Below are positions 1-8,126 of a stretch of 64,000 nucleotides of DNA, in pieces. The DNA comes from Natranaerofaba carboxydovora. Lineage in GTDB: Bacteria > Bacillota > Natranaerobiia > Natranaerobiales > Natranaerofabaceae. The notes under the pieces are model-generated. The model was not told the origin of the DNA and did not search any database. It worked only from the letters and a program-made list of their open reading frames with translations. Position 1 is the first letter of the stretch; each line of letters starts with the position of its first letter. The DNA lies in NCBI RefSeq assembly GCF_022539405.1, contig NZ_CP054394.1, positions 2,178,501-2,242,500 on the forward strand, in the 5' to 3' direction. A program made the translations under genes and the position numbers.

Positions 1-263
1 AAGCTTACCCTTATTTCTTCATCTCTTAATATCTCCTCCATCAACTGATCTAAAAGAAGTACTTCAACGCCTTCTCCCCTCAACCTTTCAATAAATTGTT
101 CATGCTCTTTTCTCGCACCATGAAGCCATGGTATTTCATTAAAAAGCATTTGTTCTAAATATGTAGGATATATATGCAGTAATTCTTTACCTGGTTTATG
201 TAGTATGACCTTTTCAAGATATCCTATTTCGCTTGTCACCTTTGGATATGTTCCTACTTTCAT
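1..263 (-). CDS. arcA: Arginine deiminase, N-terminal part (cut by window edge)
   Basis: The frame starts with ATG at 263 behind a GGGGG ribosome site and runs off the left edge, giving about 87 residues. The visible part has the arginine deiminase opening: SEIGYLEKVILHKPGKEL, then LEQMLFNEIPWL, then HEQFIERLRGEGVEVLLL, all in family order. The enzyme hydrolyses arginine to citrulline and ammonia, the first step of the ATP-yielding ADI pathway, and produces ammonia useful for pH balance. The catalytic Cys, His and Asp lie outside the window, so activity cannot be judged. A palindromic repeat lies upstream. The ornithine transcarbamylase and carbamate kinase genes, if linked, would be to the left. 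Confidence 0.9.
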   Translation of the reverse strand, partial: MKVGTYPKVTSEIGYLEKVILHKPGKELLHIYPTYLEQMLFNEIPWLHGARKEHEQFIERLRGEGVEVLLLDQLMEEILRDEEIRVS

Positions 264-303
264 GTTATTCCCCCATTTGAAGAAATTTAAATAATAAAAC
301 TTT

Positions 304-451
304 GAATCTGGTGCAAAAAGTCTATTCACATAAGTAGAGTGTTTTTAATTAATACATCTAAAACTCGTCAGCAGTCGAAATAAGGCTTCCGCATCAAGAT
401 GTATTATAATTAAAAACAAAACTTTGCTCATATGACTTTTTCCTCAGTATT
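304..451. repeat. Palindromic intergenic element, internally deleted copy
   Basis: About 148 bp between arcA and the deacetylase gene. The left end reads GAATCTGGTGCAAAAAGTC; the right end, ATATGACTTTTT, is degenerate. It keeps the left arm, the ATACATCT/AGATGTAT stem and the left half of the inner stem (CAGCAGTCGAAATAAGGC), but lacks the inner right arm and both apical hairpins that the 49506-49728 copy has. Same orientation as that full copy. It carries no open frame of note. Confidence 0.85.
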
Positions 452-470
452 AGTTGTTCCCATTAAACAA

Positions 471-501
471 AAAAAGATGCTAGCTTAGCTAGCATCTTTT
501 T
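471..501 (-). terminator. Perfect 14-bp hairpin with the stop codon as its loop
   Basis: AAAAAGATGCTAGC is followed by three bases and then its exact complement. On the minus strand the 3-nt loop is the TAA stop of the deacetylase gene, and the descending arm ends in five T. The hairpin therefore uses the last codons of the gene as its ascending arm. An A-run on the other side makes it potentially bidirectional. Confidence 0.85.
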
Positions 502-1342
502 GGGATATTTCCTGTTTTTCCATAAGTTCTGTTAGGGTTAATATCTCTATATCTTGATCTACTGCATACTCTACAACAGATTTAAACTTATCCGTAGTTA
601 TACCGTAATCAAAAGGGTCGTCTTGAACATCATGGGTAAAAAATATAACTATTTTACGCTTCTCTATTGCCTTATCTATTAATCTTTTAAGTCCATCTGT
701 CGAATGTATCCCCATATCAACCGCATCTAAAAATTTGTCCTCAAGAGGGAAAGGATTTAATGTGTTCTCTGCTTTTCTTACAGTTGTTCTATATGAAAAA
801 AGTAAATCTTTTACTGTGTCATTGTAAGCACCGTGGGGTAGAGCATGATGTTCTGGTATATCTAATCCTTTCTTTTCAAAAGTTTCATTTACTTTCTCCA
901 TCTCCTGGTGTATATCTTGTTCGGTCAGTTCTGTCATATTTGGGTGGGAATATGTGTGATCTTCCACGTCCCATCCGGCTTCATCTAATGCTTTTATCTG
1001 CTCCCAATTCATATATTCACCTAATTTTTTTTCGGCAAAAATAGGAGATATATAGGTCACAGCTTGTATACCCTTTTCTTCTAAAATAGGATACACCACT
1101 TCATAATCTGTCTTATATCCGTCATCAAAGGTTAATATCATTCCGCCGTTGTCTAATACTTCTCCACTTTCATTATTCCTACCGTTATTGCGATCATTAT
1201 TACTTTTACTTTCACCATTTCTATCAACATTTTGCTTTTCGTTATTTGTAGTCTCTTCATTAGTGTTGCAGGCAGTAAAATTTAAAAGACTTGCAGAAAG
1301 AATTAACATCAAGCTTATAGCTAGTAATCTCTTTTTCATCAT
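485..1342 (-). CDS. Polysaccharide deacetylase (NodB domain) lipoprotein
   Basis: 285 residues. The N-terminus is a lipoprotein signal: basic MMKKR, a hydrophobic run and a lipobox ending LNFTAC, with Cys 25 as the likely lipidated residue. A low-complexity Asn/Glu/Ser-rich linker (about 26-62) leads to a NodB carbohydrate esterase domain. Visible motifs are ILTFDDGY (catalytic and metal Asp pair) and DHTYSHPN (H-x3-H metal site), with LPHGAYND later. Family members remove acetyl groups from peptidoglycan, chitin or exopolysaccharide at the cell surface; the substrate here is not indicated. It is a single gene with its terminator built into its stop codon. Confidence 0.88.
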   Translation of the reverse strand: MMKKRLLAISLMLILSASLLNFTACNTNEETTNNEKQNVDRNGESKSNNDRNNGRNNESGEVLDNGGMILTFDDGYKTDYEVVYPILEEKGIQAVTYISPIFAEKKLGEYMNWEQIKALDEAGWDVEDHTYSHPNMTELTEQDIHQEMEKVNETFEKKGLDIPEHHALPHGAYNDTVKDLLFSYRTTVRKAENTLNPFPLEDKFLDAVDMGIHSTDGLKRLIDKAIEKRKIVIFFTHDVQDDPFDYGITTDKFKSVVEYAVDQDIEILTLTELMEKQEISQKDAS

Positions 1343-1476
1343 ATATCTACTCCTATCCCTATTGTATCATGTTATGCTTCTTTACTCTATCCACTAATTA
1401 TAATAGATATTAACTATAATGTCATCACTCAAAAAGTATTTTAAATTTTAAATTTTTGTTAATTTTTATTTAAAAA

Positions 1477-1977
1477 TCAAAATAAAATATATAAAAGCCA
1501 GTATACCATTGCTGAAATAGCTAGAAAAAAACCTAGTGGTATTTGAAAACGAACTTTTTCTTCATTTTCTAGATCGATCAATTTTAAGTTCAATGATAAT
1601 TTAACTTTCACTTTTCGGCGAAATAAAATATATATTGATATAAATAAAAGTAATATACCTGTTCCTAAAATGGCTGAAGTCAAAATAGTATCCGGACCAA
1701 CAAAAGAACCCAGGGTAGCAATCAACTTAATATCATTAAGACTGACCCAACCTAAAAAATAAGGTACTACCATCAAAATTGCACCAATTAATACCCCTAG
1801 AAACGCTGAATTAAACCCCTGATTTCCATTAAAGCCTACATTCACTAAAAAACCAATAACAAGAAAAACACCTACAAGAATGTTATATATTTTTTTAAAT
1901 TTGACATTACAATACAAAGCCATGCTTAGAAAGATAAGCATCAAAAATGTTATTAATAATATATCTATTTTAATAAT
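1477..1977 (-). CDS. Degenerate A24-type prepilin peptidase-like membrane protein
   Basis: A mostly hydrophobic protein with the layout of small A24 (TadV/CpaA-like) prepilin peptidases. The first motif, usually Asp followed by a basic stretch and IPN, reads YCNVKFKKIYN, so the first catalytic Asp is Asn. The second, usually GxGDxK, reads SLNDIK and keeps only the Asp. A GGAGG lies 7 nt before an in-frame ATT at 1977 and no ATG, GTG or TTG has an equally good site; ATT would add a first membrane segment. Conventional starts would be TTG at 1944 or ATG at 1941. No pilin genes are nearby. Processing activity is doubtful. Confidence 0.6.
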   Translation of the reverse strand: MIKIDILLITFLMLIFLSMALYCNVKFKKIYNILVGVFLVIGFLVNVGFNGNQGFNSAFLGVLIGAILMVVPYFLGWVSLNDIKLIATLGSFVGPDTILTSAILGTGILLLFISIYILFRRKVKVKLSLNLKLIDLENEEKVRFQIPLGFFLAISAMVYWLLYILF

Positions 1978-2186
1978 TGCTTTTCCTCCTTTCCGGTATT
2001 TAATTAAAATATTTAAGTTTATTCAGGAAGGAAATACATATTCCTGTTTATATAATGTATTCATAATATACTCTCCTGTTAATTTTTTAAGTTAATTAAT
2101 GCTAAATGAAAAAATCATAGAGGAAACTGTCTTTTTTTGTAGAATCTAGTTACTCAAAATAGTCTATAAAAAGAGGTGTTAGCAAA

Positions 2187-3659
2187 TTGGATAAAAGTCA
2201 AAAAATTATTATTACAGTAATAGTGGCCGCTCTTTTCTTTACAATCGGCACTGCCTTTCAATCATACTTCTCTCATGCAGATGCTCCACCAGATGAAGAA
2301 GTAACAAGCGAAAATGGAGACAAAAACGAAGATAAGGAAAAGGATACCAAAGAAGAAGACAAAAAAGAAGACAAAGATAAAAAATTAGAAGAAAAAGAAG
2401 AGGAAGAAAAAGAAGAAAAGCCTGCTCATGGTCTTGAGTTTAGTTATCCTGATGCTGTTCGGGGAATTTATCTTACTGGTCACTCTGCCGGTGGACAGAG
2501 ATTTGACGATCTTGTAGAGCTTGTTGATAATTCCGATCTAAACTCAATGGTAATCGACATAAAAGATGATACGGGGAACATAACTTTTAAGCTTGAAGAT
2601 ACCCCTTATGATGATTACAGTAGAAATTATATTGGAGACCCAGAAGAAGTATTAAAGACTTTAGAGGAACATGACATTTATCCCATCGCAAGAATAGTTG
2701 TTTTTAAAGATAATGTTTTTACTGCTGATAACCCTGATCTTGCACTGCGTAACCCTGATGGTAGTTTGTGGACTAATAGAAGGGGCGAATCTTATGCTAA
2801 CGCATTTAAGGAAGAAGTTTGGGAATACAATTTGGAAATCGCAAAAAAAGCTGCAGAAATGGGCTTTCAAGATATTCAATTTGATTATGTGAGATTTCCG
2901 GAAGGATTTGAAAATAGAGAAGATGAACTAGACTATAGTTTTGGTAATTATACCGAAGAGGAGCTAATGCCAAAGATTTTGGATGAATGGGAAGAAGAAA
3001 TACAGGAAACTGAAGAAAAAATGGAACAAGCAGAGCAGCAAATTGAAGAGGATGTCGAAGACGACAGCGATGAAAAAGAAAATTCAAATGAAGAAAATAA
3101 TGATAATAATGACTCAGATAATGAAGAAGAAAATGATGAGCCAGAGCCTCCAGAGTACAGCTATGGACTTGCAAGAACCCAGGCTATAACAGATTTTGTA
3201 GCCTATGCCTATGACGAGTTGAGCGAATACGATGTTGATGTTTCTGTAGATATTTTTGGATATACAGCTGTTGATATGGATGCTCATGGTATAGGTCAAA
3301 ATTTCTTGGATATTAGCAGAAATGTAGATGTTATCTCCTCTATGATTTACCCAAGTCACTGGGGACCTGGTTATTTTGGAATATCTACACCTGATACAGA
3401 ACCTTACAGACTTACTGAAGAATATATTATAAGGGAAAACAAAATTTTGGGGCAATTAGAAGATCCACCAGTGTCAAGACCTTGGATTCAGGACTTTACA
3501 GCCACATGGCTTGGGTCAGGCAATTACATCTCTTATGGCAAAGAAGAAGTTGAAGCACAGATTAGAGCATTGAATGAACATGGTGTTGATGAATTTTTAT
3601 TATGGGACTCAAATAATAATTACACCAGAGATGTAGATTACACACCTCTTGAAGATTAG
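2187..3659 (+). CDS. DUF4015 putative glycoside hydrolase, membrane-anchored, with acidic insertions
   Basis: 490 residues from a TTG start preceded by GAGGTG. Residues 6-27 form a signal anchor. Residues about 36-80 are almost entirely Glu, Asp and Lys. A TIM-barrel-like DUF4015 domain follows: VRGIYLTGHSA, MVIDIKDDTGNI, YPIARIVVFKD, GFQDIQFDYVRFPEG, SVDIFGYTA, and a C-terminal FLLWDSNNNYT. A second DE/N-rich insertion (about 268-315) interrupts the barrel after FDYVRFPEG. The family is assigned to glycoside hydrolases by fold; the substrate is unknown. The gene stands alone and ends in a strong terminator. The acidic insertions fit a salt-adapted exported protein. Confidence 0.75.
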   Translation: MDKSQKIIITVIVAALFFTIGTAFQSYFSHADAPPDEEVTSENGDKNEDKEKDTKEEDKKEDKDKKLEEKEEEEKEEKPAHGLEFSYPDAVRGIYLTGHSAGGQRFDDLVELVDNSDLNSMVIDIKDDTGNITFKLEDTPYDDYSRNYIGDPEEVLKTLEEHDIYPIARIVVFKDNVFTADNPDLALRNPDGSLWTNRRGESYANAFKEEVWEYNLEIAKKAAEMGFQDIQFDYVRFPEGFENREDELDYSFGNYTEEELMPKILDEWEEEIQETEEKMEQAEQQIEEDVEDDSDEKENSNEENNDNNDSDNEEENDEPEPPEYSYGLARTQAITDFVAYAYDELSEYDVDVSVDIFGYTAVDMDAHGIGQNFLDISRNVDVISSMIYPSHWGPGYFGISTPDTEPYRLTEEYIIRENKILGQLEDPPVSRPWIQDFTATWLGSGNYISYGKEEVEAQIRALNEHGVDEFLLWDSNNNYTRDVDYTPLED

Positions 3660-3670
3660 AGATTAGAAGA

Positions 3671-3716
3671 AAAAAAGGCCTAGACACCCAAAATTTGGGG
3701 GTTAGGCCTTTTTTTA
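3671..3716 (+). terminator. Intrinsic terminator after the DUF4015 gene
   Basis: AAAAAAGGCCTA pairs with TAGGCCTTTTTT, with a further CCCA/TGGG pairing inside. A T-run ends the plus-strand side. It probably also serves the convergent HD-GYP gene. Confidence 0.85.
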
Positions 3717-3747
3717 TATATCATACATCGTATTACACTTCTTCCTT

Positions 3748-4785
3748 TTACACATCGAGCACTTTTTCTATAGTAATTTCTCTATTTTTTTTCAGGTCTA
3801 CAAATTCATCTCTCACCTTAATCAATGGTCTACCTGGCTCATCTCTATTAACCATTATTACCTCTGCTATACTTTCATCATTTAATAAAACTTTTGACCC
3901 TATAAAAAAGTCCATCAGCCTATTCATGAAAGTTCTAGAAACAAGTGGATCTAGCCTATTAAAGCTTTCTTTATTAAGATGCTCTATAGCTTTGAATACA
4001 CCCTTTTTTTCTCTTTCAAACTTTACTGAAGTCATCTGATCAAATACATCAGCTACTGCAATAATTCTAGCAAAAAAGTGTATTGAAGAACCTTTTACTC
4101 CATCAGGATATCCTTCCCCATTCATCCGTTCATGGTGCTGTAATACTCCTTTGGCTACATTATCGTTAAACTTAGTCTGGCTTTTTATAATTTCGAAACC
4201 TTTTCTTGGATGTTCTTTATCTAGTTCTTCATTTTCTTTGCTTTGGCTAGTAGCCTGATCATTACTTTTAGTCATTGTTCTGCCCATATCATGCAAAAGC
4301 CCTGTTAAACCTATTTCTTGAACAACAGAGTCATCAAAGTCTAGCCATCTTGCAAGTAGAGAAGAATAGATACCTACATTAATACTATGCTGAAACAACC
4401 GATTATCGTCATCTTCTAGCTGAGTTAAGAGCTTGAAAAAGTAATAATAATCCTCTGTAAAATCCATCAGCTCTTTGGCTGTTTCTTTTACTTCTTGTTC
4501 GTATATTGTTTCTCCGCTCTCTAACCCTTCAATCATCTTGGAGACTTTTTCAACAGATTTATTATATTTTTCCTTGACCAATTTTTCTGTATCTCTTCTA
4601 GTTTGAACGACCTCTGCCTCTTCATCTTTTACATAAACACTTTCTACATGCCATTTGTCTAGATACTCAATAATCTTTTCCGTTACAATATTATCTTTTG
4701 GGTATAGTACCAAACCATCAGGAGAAACCACATCTTTGCCGAGCTTATATCCTGGTTCTAATTCAGTCACTTTTATCTTTTTCAT
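3748..4785 (-). CDS. HD-GYP domain protein, putative cyclic di-GMP phosphodiesterase
   Basis: 345 residues. An N-terminal region of about 130 residues (start KVTELEPGYKLGKDVV) precedes an HD-GYP domain: HSINVGIYSSLL, LLHDMGR, HHERMNGEGYPDGV, then ARIIAVADVFDQMTS. HD-GYP enzymes hydrolyse cyclic di-GMP with a di- or tri-metal site. The HDxGK motif has Arg in place of Lys, and the segment after it is replaced by a polar Ser/Asn/Glu-rich stretch, so metal binding may be altered. The GYP signature is intact. It is transcribed alone; a second HD-GYP protein is encoded at 6543-8093. Confidence 0.82.
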   Translation of the reverse strand: MKKIKVTELEPGYKLGKDVVSPDGLVLYPKDNIVTEKIIEYLDKWHVESVYVKDEEAEVVQTRRDTEKLVKEKYNKSVEKVSKMIEGLESGETIYEQEVKETAKELMDFTEDYYYFFKLLTQLEDDDNRLFQHSINVGIYSSLLARWLDFDDSVVQEIGLTGLLHDMGRTMTKSNDQATSQSKENEELDKEHPRKGFEIIKSQTKFNDNVAKGVLQHHERMNGEGYPDGVKGSSIHFFARIIAVADVFDQMTSVKFEREKKGVFKAIEHLNKESFNRLDPLVSRTFMNRLMDFFIGSKVLLNDESIAEVIMVNRDEPGRPLIKVRDEFVDLKKNREITIEKVLDV

Positions 4786-5044
4786 TTTACTTACCCCCTG
4801 ACATTCGCTTATCTACAATATTTTATTAGCCTTGTTAAAACTTTTGTTAAATCTTACTTAATAACTTTTCTAAAAATATCAAAATATACCTTCTTCTTTC
4901 ATTAAAAGGGGTATAATAGACTAGTTTAATCTAAGTTAAAAATCCTATTTAAATTAATACAATAGTCCCGGGCCAATAAGCTTGTTTTCATATTAAAATT
5001 ATTATATAGTTGAATTGCTAATAGATAAAAAAGGAGTTAAAAGA

Positions 5045-5338
5045 ATGGTAAATTTAACCTGTCCTCGCTGTAATAGTGAAAATATTGAACAAAATAAAGT
5101 TAATAAAAACAATATAATAAGCGTCATTATTATATTGATAGTTTTTATCTTATTTTTAATGCCTGTACTCTCATATTTCTTGGCTGTATACTATTCAGTC
5201 TCTTTTGAATTATGTTATTTGTTTATAATAATAACCGGAGTAATAGTACTTTTCAGGGAATTTTTAAAGAGGCATAACTTTTGCAAGCAGTGTCTATACA
5301 AGTGGGATAACAAAAAATCAAAGCAAAAAAGTTACTAA
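5045..5338 (+). CDS. Small zinc-ribbon membrane protein
   Basis: 97 residues from ATG at 5045, chosen because GGAG lies 8 nt upstream; a longer frame exists but lacks a ribosome site. It opens with CPRCNSENI, a Cys pair typical of zinc ribbons, followed by two long hydrophobic segments (about 25-47 and 52-72), and ends with a second pair, CKQCLYKW. The four Cys could form one zinc ribbon on the cytoplasmic side. No specific family is recognised. It is convergent with the serine protease gene, only 4 bp away. Confidence 0.6.
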   Translation: MVNLTCPRCNSENIEQNKVNKNNIISVIIILIVFILFLMPVLSYFLAVYYSVSFELCYLFIIITGVIVLFREFLKRHNFCKQCLYKWDNKKSKQKSY

Positions 5339-5342
5339 GAAT

Positions 5343-6203
5343 TTATTCGTCATACAAAATATTTTTTTCTTTTAGAACATCTATTATTTCTTTTGTATTA
5401 AAGGCAATCCCTCTCACTTCGTCTTCATTTATTTTTCTTGCAGCATATATAATTCCTACAACTTTTCCTTCATCATCAAAAATTGGACTTCCACTGCTCC
5501 CAGGATATATAGGAGCATATACTTCTAAAAGTGGCTCAGCATTTCCTGTTTTAACTACATTTACAAGTTTCCCTTCTTTGGCGATTCTTGTAAATCCTAA
5601 AGGGTTGCCTATAATTATCACTTCATCGTCAATCGACATGTTCGGATCTTCTGACATTTTGACACTGGGAAGATCATTTGCATCCTGTAATCTCAAAAAA
5701 GCCAGATCAAGATTAGTAGATGGGATTATTACCTCTTCAACACGATAAACTCCATCTTCTTCAAAAGTCACTGTCATCATACTACCATTTTCCACAACAT
5801 GTCGGTTAGTGACTATAAATCCATCCTCTTTTATATTAAACCCAGACCCTCTAAAGGTTTCTTTTCTAACTCCAGGGCCCCCTCCACCGTCTACTTGTAT
5901 TTGAACAACTGATTTTTGAAGTCCGGATATCTTGGGGTCCTCTAATAATTCTCCTGATTTATGTATAAAATCCAAAGGCGGCAAGGTAAATATCCTGAGA
6001 AAATTAGATAATACAAAAATAACAAATACGACCAATAGTACTGATCCTGTTATTCTAAAAAATATCTTTCTTCGTCTATATTGATCTTCTAGATAGCTTG
6101 AATCTTCGTCAAAGTCTTCTTCTGTAAATTCCTCTAATTCATCAAGTTCTTCAAATTCATTCTCGAAACTATCGTCTTTGTAATTATTATCTTTGTATTT
6201 CAT
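5343..6203 (-). CDS. Membrane-anchored trypsin-like (HtrA/DegP-type) serine protease without PDZ
   Basis: 286 residues: a very acidic cytoplasmic N-terminus (about 10-40), a basic QYRRRK stop-transfer, one membrane helix (about 49-70), then an extracytoplasmic chymotrypsin-fold domain. The triad is visible as His 135 (TNRHVV), Asp 166 (NLDLAFL) and Ser 237 (GSSGSP). DegP relatives usually carry C-terminal PDZ domains; this one ends right after the protease domain. The likely role is envelope protein quality control. It is followed upstream by the acylphosphatase gene, 22 bp away, probably on one transcript. Confidence 0.85.
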   Translation of the reverse strand: MKYKDNNYKDDSFENEFEELDELEEFTEEDFDEDSSYLEDQYRRRKIFFRITGSVLLVVFVIFVLSNFLRIFTLPPLDFIHKSGELLEDPKISGLQKSVVQIQVDGGGGPGVRKETFRGSGFNIKEDGFIVTNRHVVENGSMMTVTFEEDGVYRVEEVIIPSTNLDLAFLRLQDANDLPSVKMSEDPNMSIDDEVIIIGNPLGFTRIAKEGKLVNVVKTGNAEPLLEVYAPIYPGSSGSPIFDDEGKVVGIIYAARKINEDEVRGIAFNTKEIIDVLKEKNILYDE

Positions 6204-6225
6204 ATCTAGTCCTCTCTTTTAATCA

Positions 6226-6501
6226 TTAAAATCTTATTTCAAAGCTATCATATTTACCCTCCGCTTCAAGCCACTCAGCATCAATTTTGTCAACTCTGCC
6301 GGTTCTGCTATTTTCTATTCTTGAATACAAATCCTTTAATTTTTCTTCCGTACCTTCACCAGCCAACTCTACTCGACCATCGGGCAAATTTCTTACAAAA
6401 CCAACAATTCCTAGATCATCTGCCTGTTTTTTTACGTAGTTTCTCATACCTACTCCCTGAACAATACCTTCCAAATAAGCATGCAAACACTTTTTTGCCA
6501 T
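6226..6501 (-). CDS. acyP: Acylphosphatase
   Basis: 91 residues, the usual length. The active-site loop GIVQGVGMRNYV supplies the phosphate-binding Arg 20, and GFVRNLPDGRVE supplies catalytic Asn 38; the terminal FEIRF strand is also typical. The enzyme hydrolyses acyl phosphates such as acetyl phosphate and carbamoyl phosphate. It is encoded between the HD-GYP response regulator and the serine protease, all on the minus strand with short gaps. A cytoplasmic housekeeping role is likely. Confidence 0.93.
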   Translation of the reverse strand: MAKKCLHAYLEGIVQGVGMRNYVKKQADDLGIVGFVRNLPDGRVELAGEGTEEKLKDLYSRIENSRTGRVDKIDAEWLEAEGKYDSFEIRF

Positions 6502-6542
6502 ATCAATAATCCCCCTTTCACTTAAGTTCTATTCTAAACTAA

Positions 6543-8093
6543 TCAATCTGCTTCCTGTTCATAAATTCTCTCAAATTCTTTTTCGAGGGCTTTAAAACTT
6601 TCTAAAACCCGGGGACAAAAATGTTCTGGTTCGACCCTACCATCACCTTCGGTAATTATTTTATAAGCTTTTTCGTGGCTAAAAGAAGGTTTATACGGTC
6701 TTTTGCTTCTCAATGCATCATACACATCACATATTGCTACTAACCTAGCAGTAAAAGGTATCTCTTCTCCTTGCAAACCATAAGGATAGCCTGTTCCATC
6801 ATAGCGTTCATGATGATACATTGCAATTTCTCTTGCCATTGCAAAATATGGAGAATCTCCCAGAATCAAAACACCATATATAGTATGGTTTTGCATTTCC
6901 ATAAATTCCTCTTTGGTCAAAGGCCCTTCTTTTAGGAGTATATCAGGTCCTATTTTAATCTTGCCTACGTCATGCATTTTGGAAGAGTACGATAGTTCGT
7001 CTAGCCCTTTACCAGAAAAACCAAATTGTCTTGCAAGTAAAAGACTATATTTACTAATTCTTTTAATATGATTTCCTGTTTCAAAATCTACAGCCTCTGC
7101 AGCTCTTGAAAGAGCACCTGCTGTATATGTAAAAGCACTTCTAAGCTCTTTTGTCTGTTCATTCATTCTTTTGTATACAGTTATCTGGTTAACTAACCCT
7201 CTCAAAATTTCTTTTTGTAAAAAACCTATTTCAGCCATAAAGTTTACTGCCACTACAGACACATCTTCATAAGATGAGGTTATATAATTAACTACATCAT
7301 TCAAATCCAATATATACCTATAAATATTACATGTCTCACATTTTAAAGAAAAGTAACTACTGTTTTCTTCTCTGTCAAGTTCCATCAAACATGAAGTAGT
7401 GCCAGTACCCCTCCTAAGCACATTACACATAACCGGCCCTTCATTTGAGGCCAAAATATAATTATCTACTAAAATATATCTGCTCATTTGGAACAGATAT
7501 TTTCGACATCTTACATAATCATTTTCCCTTAAAAATATATAGACCACTTCAGGTGCAGAGATACTATACTCTGAAAAAAATACCTTATCAATTAATTCTT
7601 TTTCCACCGTTTCTAATTCGAACCACATCAGATCATACTTATCAAACATCTCTTCTGAGTATGATAGTATCTGAGTGAGGCTATTGTTAACTGTTTCTAA
7701 TTCAAGGTTAGAAGTTCTAAGCTCTAGAAGGTTATTTAATCTATACCAGAGTTCTTTATCATCTAGGGGCAGATAATATATATCATCCACGCCTTTACTA
7801 AGCGCCTCAATCCTTTGCTCTCTTGTAATATTATTACTTACCAATATAATAGGAAGTTCAAACTTTTCCTTTTTGTTTCTTATTTTTTCACAAAGTTTTA
7901 ATGAGTGTTCTGTATTATCAAAATCAATGATAACAAGGCGTAGAGACAAGTCAAAATTTATTGTATCTAACATTTCGGGGTCATTTTCTACCTGTTTAAG
8001 ATTAACTCCCAAAGAAGATAATACTTGCTCCATAATATGTATTATATCCTCTTTTTTATTTGATATTACCAATGCATTTCCAGCTCTATACAA
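6543..8093 (-). CDS. Response regulator with C-terminal HD-GYP domain
   Basis: 516 residues from a TTG start behind GAGGGG. A receiver domain (about 1-125) has the acceptor candidate Asp 57 in VIIDFD. A middle region (about 130-330) has several Cys, including CETC, and no recognised fold. The C-terminal HD-GYP domain shows HDVGKIKIGPDIL, HHERYDGTGYPYGL and ARLVAICDVYDALRSKRPYK, all canonical, so cyclic di-GMP hydrolysis is plausible. It follows a kinase/phosphatase gene by 33 bp and the STAS gene lies just before that, suggesting one regulatory operon. Confidence 0.87.
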   Translation of the reverse strand: MYRAGNALVISNKKEDIIHIMEQVLSSLGVNLKQVENDPEMLDTINFDLSLRLVIIDFDNTEHSLKLCEKIRNKKEKFELPIILVSNNITREQRIEALSKGVDDIYYLPLDDKELWYRLNNLLELRTSNLELETVNNSLTQILSYSEEMFDKYDLMWFELETVEKELIDKVFFSEYSISAPEVVYIFLRENDYVRCRKYLFQMSRYILVDNYILASNEGPVMCNVLRRGTGTTSCLMELDREENSSYFSLKCETCNIYRYILDLNDVVNYITSSYEDVSVVAVNFMAEIGFLQKEILRGLVNQITVYKRMNEQTKELRSAFTYTAGALSRAAEAVDFETGNHIKRISKYSLLLARQFGFSGKGLDELSYSSKMHDVGKIKIGPDILLKEGPLTKEEFMEMQNHTIYGVLILGDSPYFAMAREIAMYHHERYDGTGYPYGLQGEEIPFTARLVAICDVYDALRSKRPYKPSFSHEKAYKIITEGDGRVEPEHFCPRVLESFKALEKEFERIYEQEAD

Positions 8094-8126
8094 AGCGGTT
8101 TCCCCTCTTTCTACACAAAAATAATC

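Noticed and set aside
2806-3174. Minus-strand open frame opposite the acidic insertion
   Set aside because: It arises from the repetitive GAA/GAT codons of the real gene on the other strand and has no ribosome site.
4891-4917. Promoter before the zinc-ribbon gene (TATAAT at 4912)
   Set aside because: The -10 box is perfect, but no -35 box at proper spacing and it lies about 130 bp from the start, so it was not listed.
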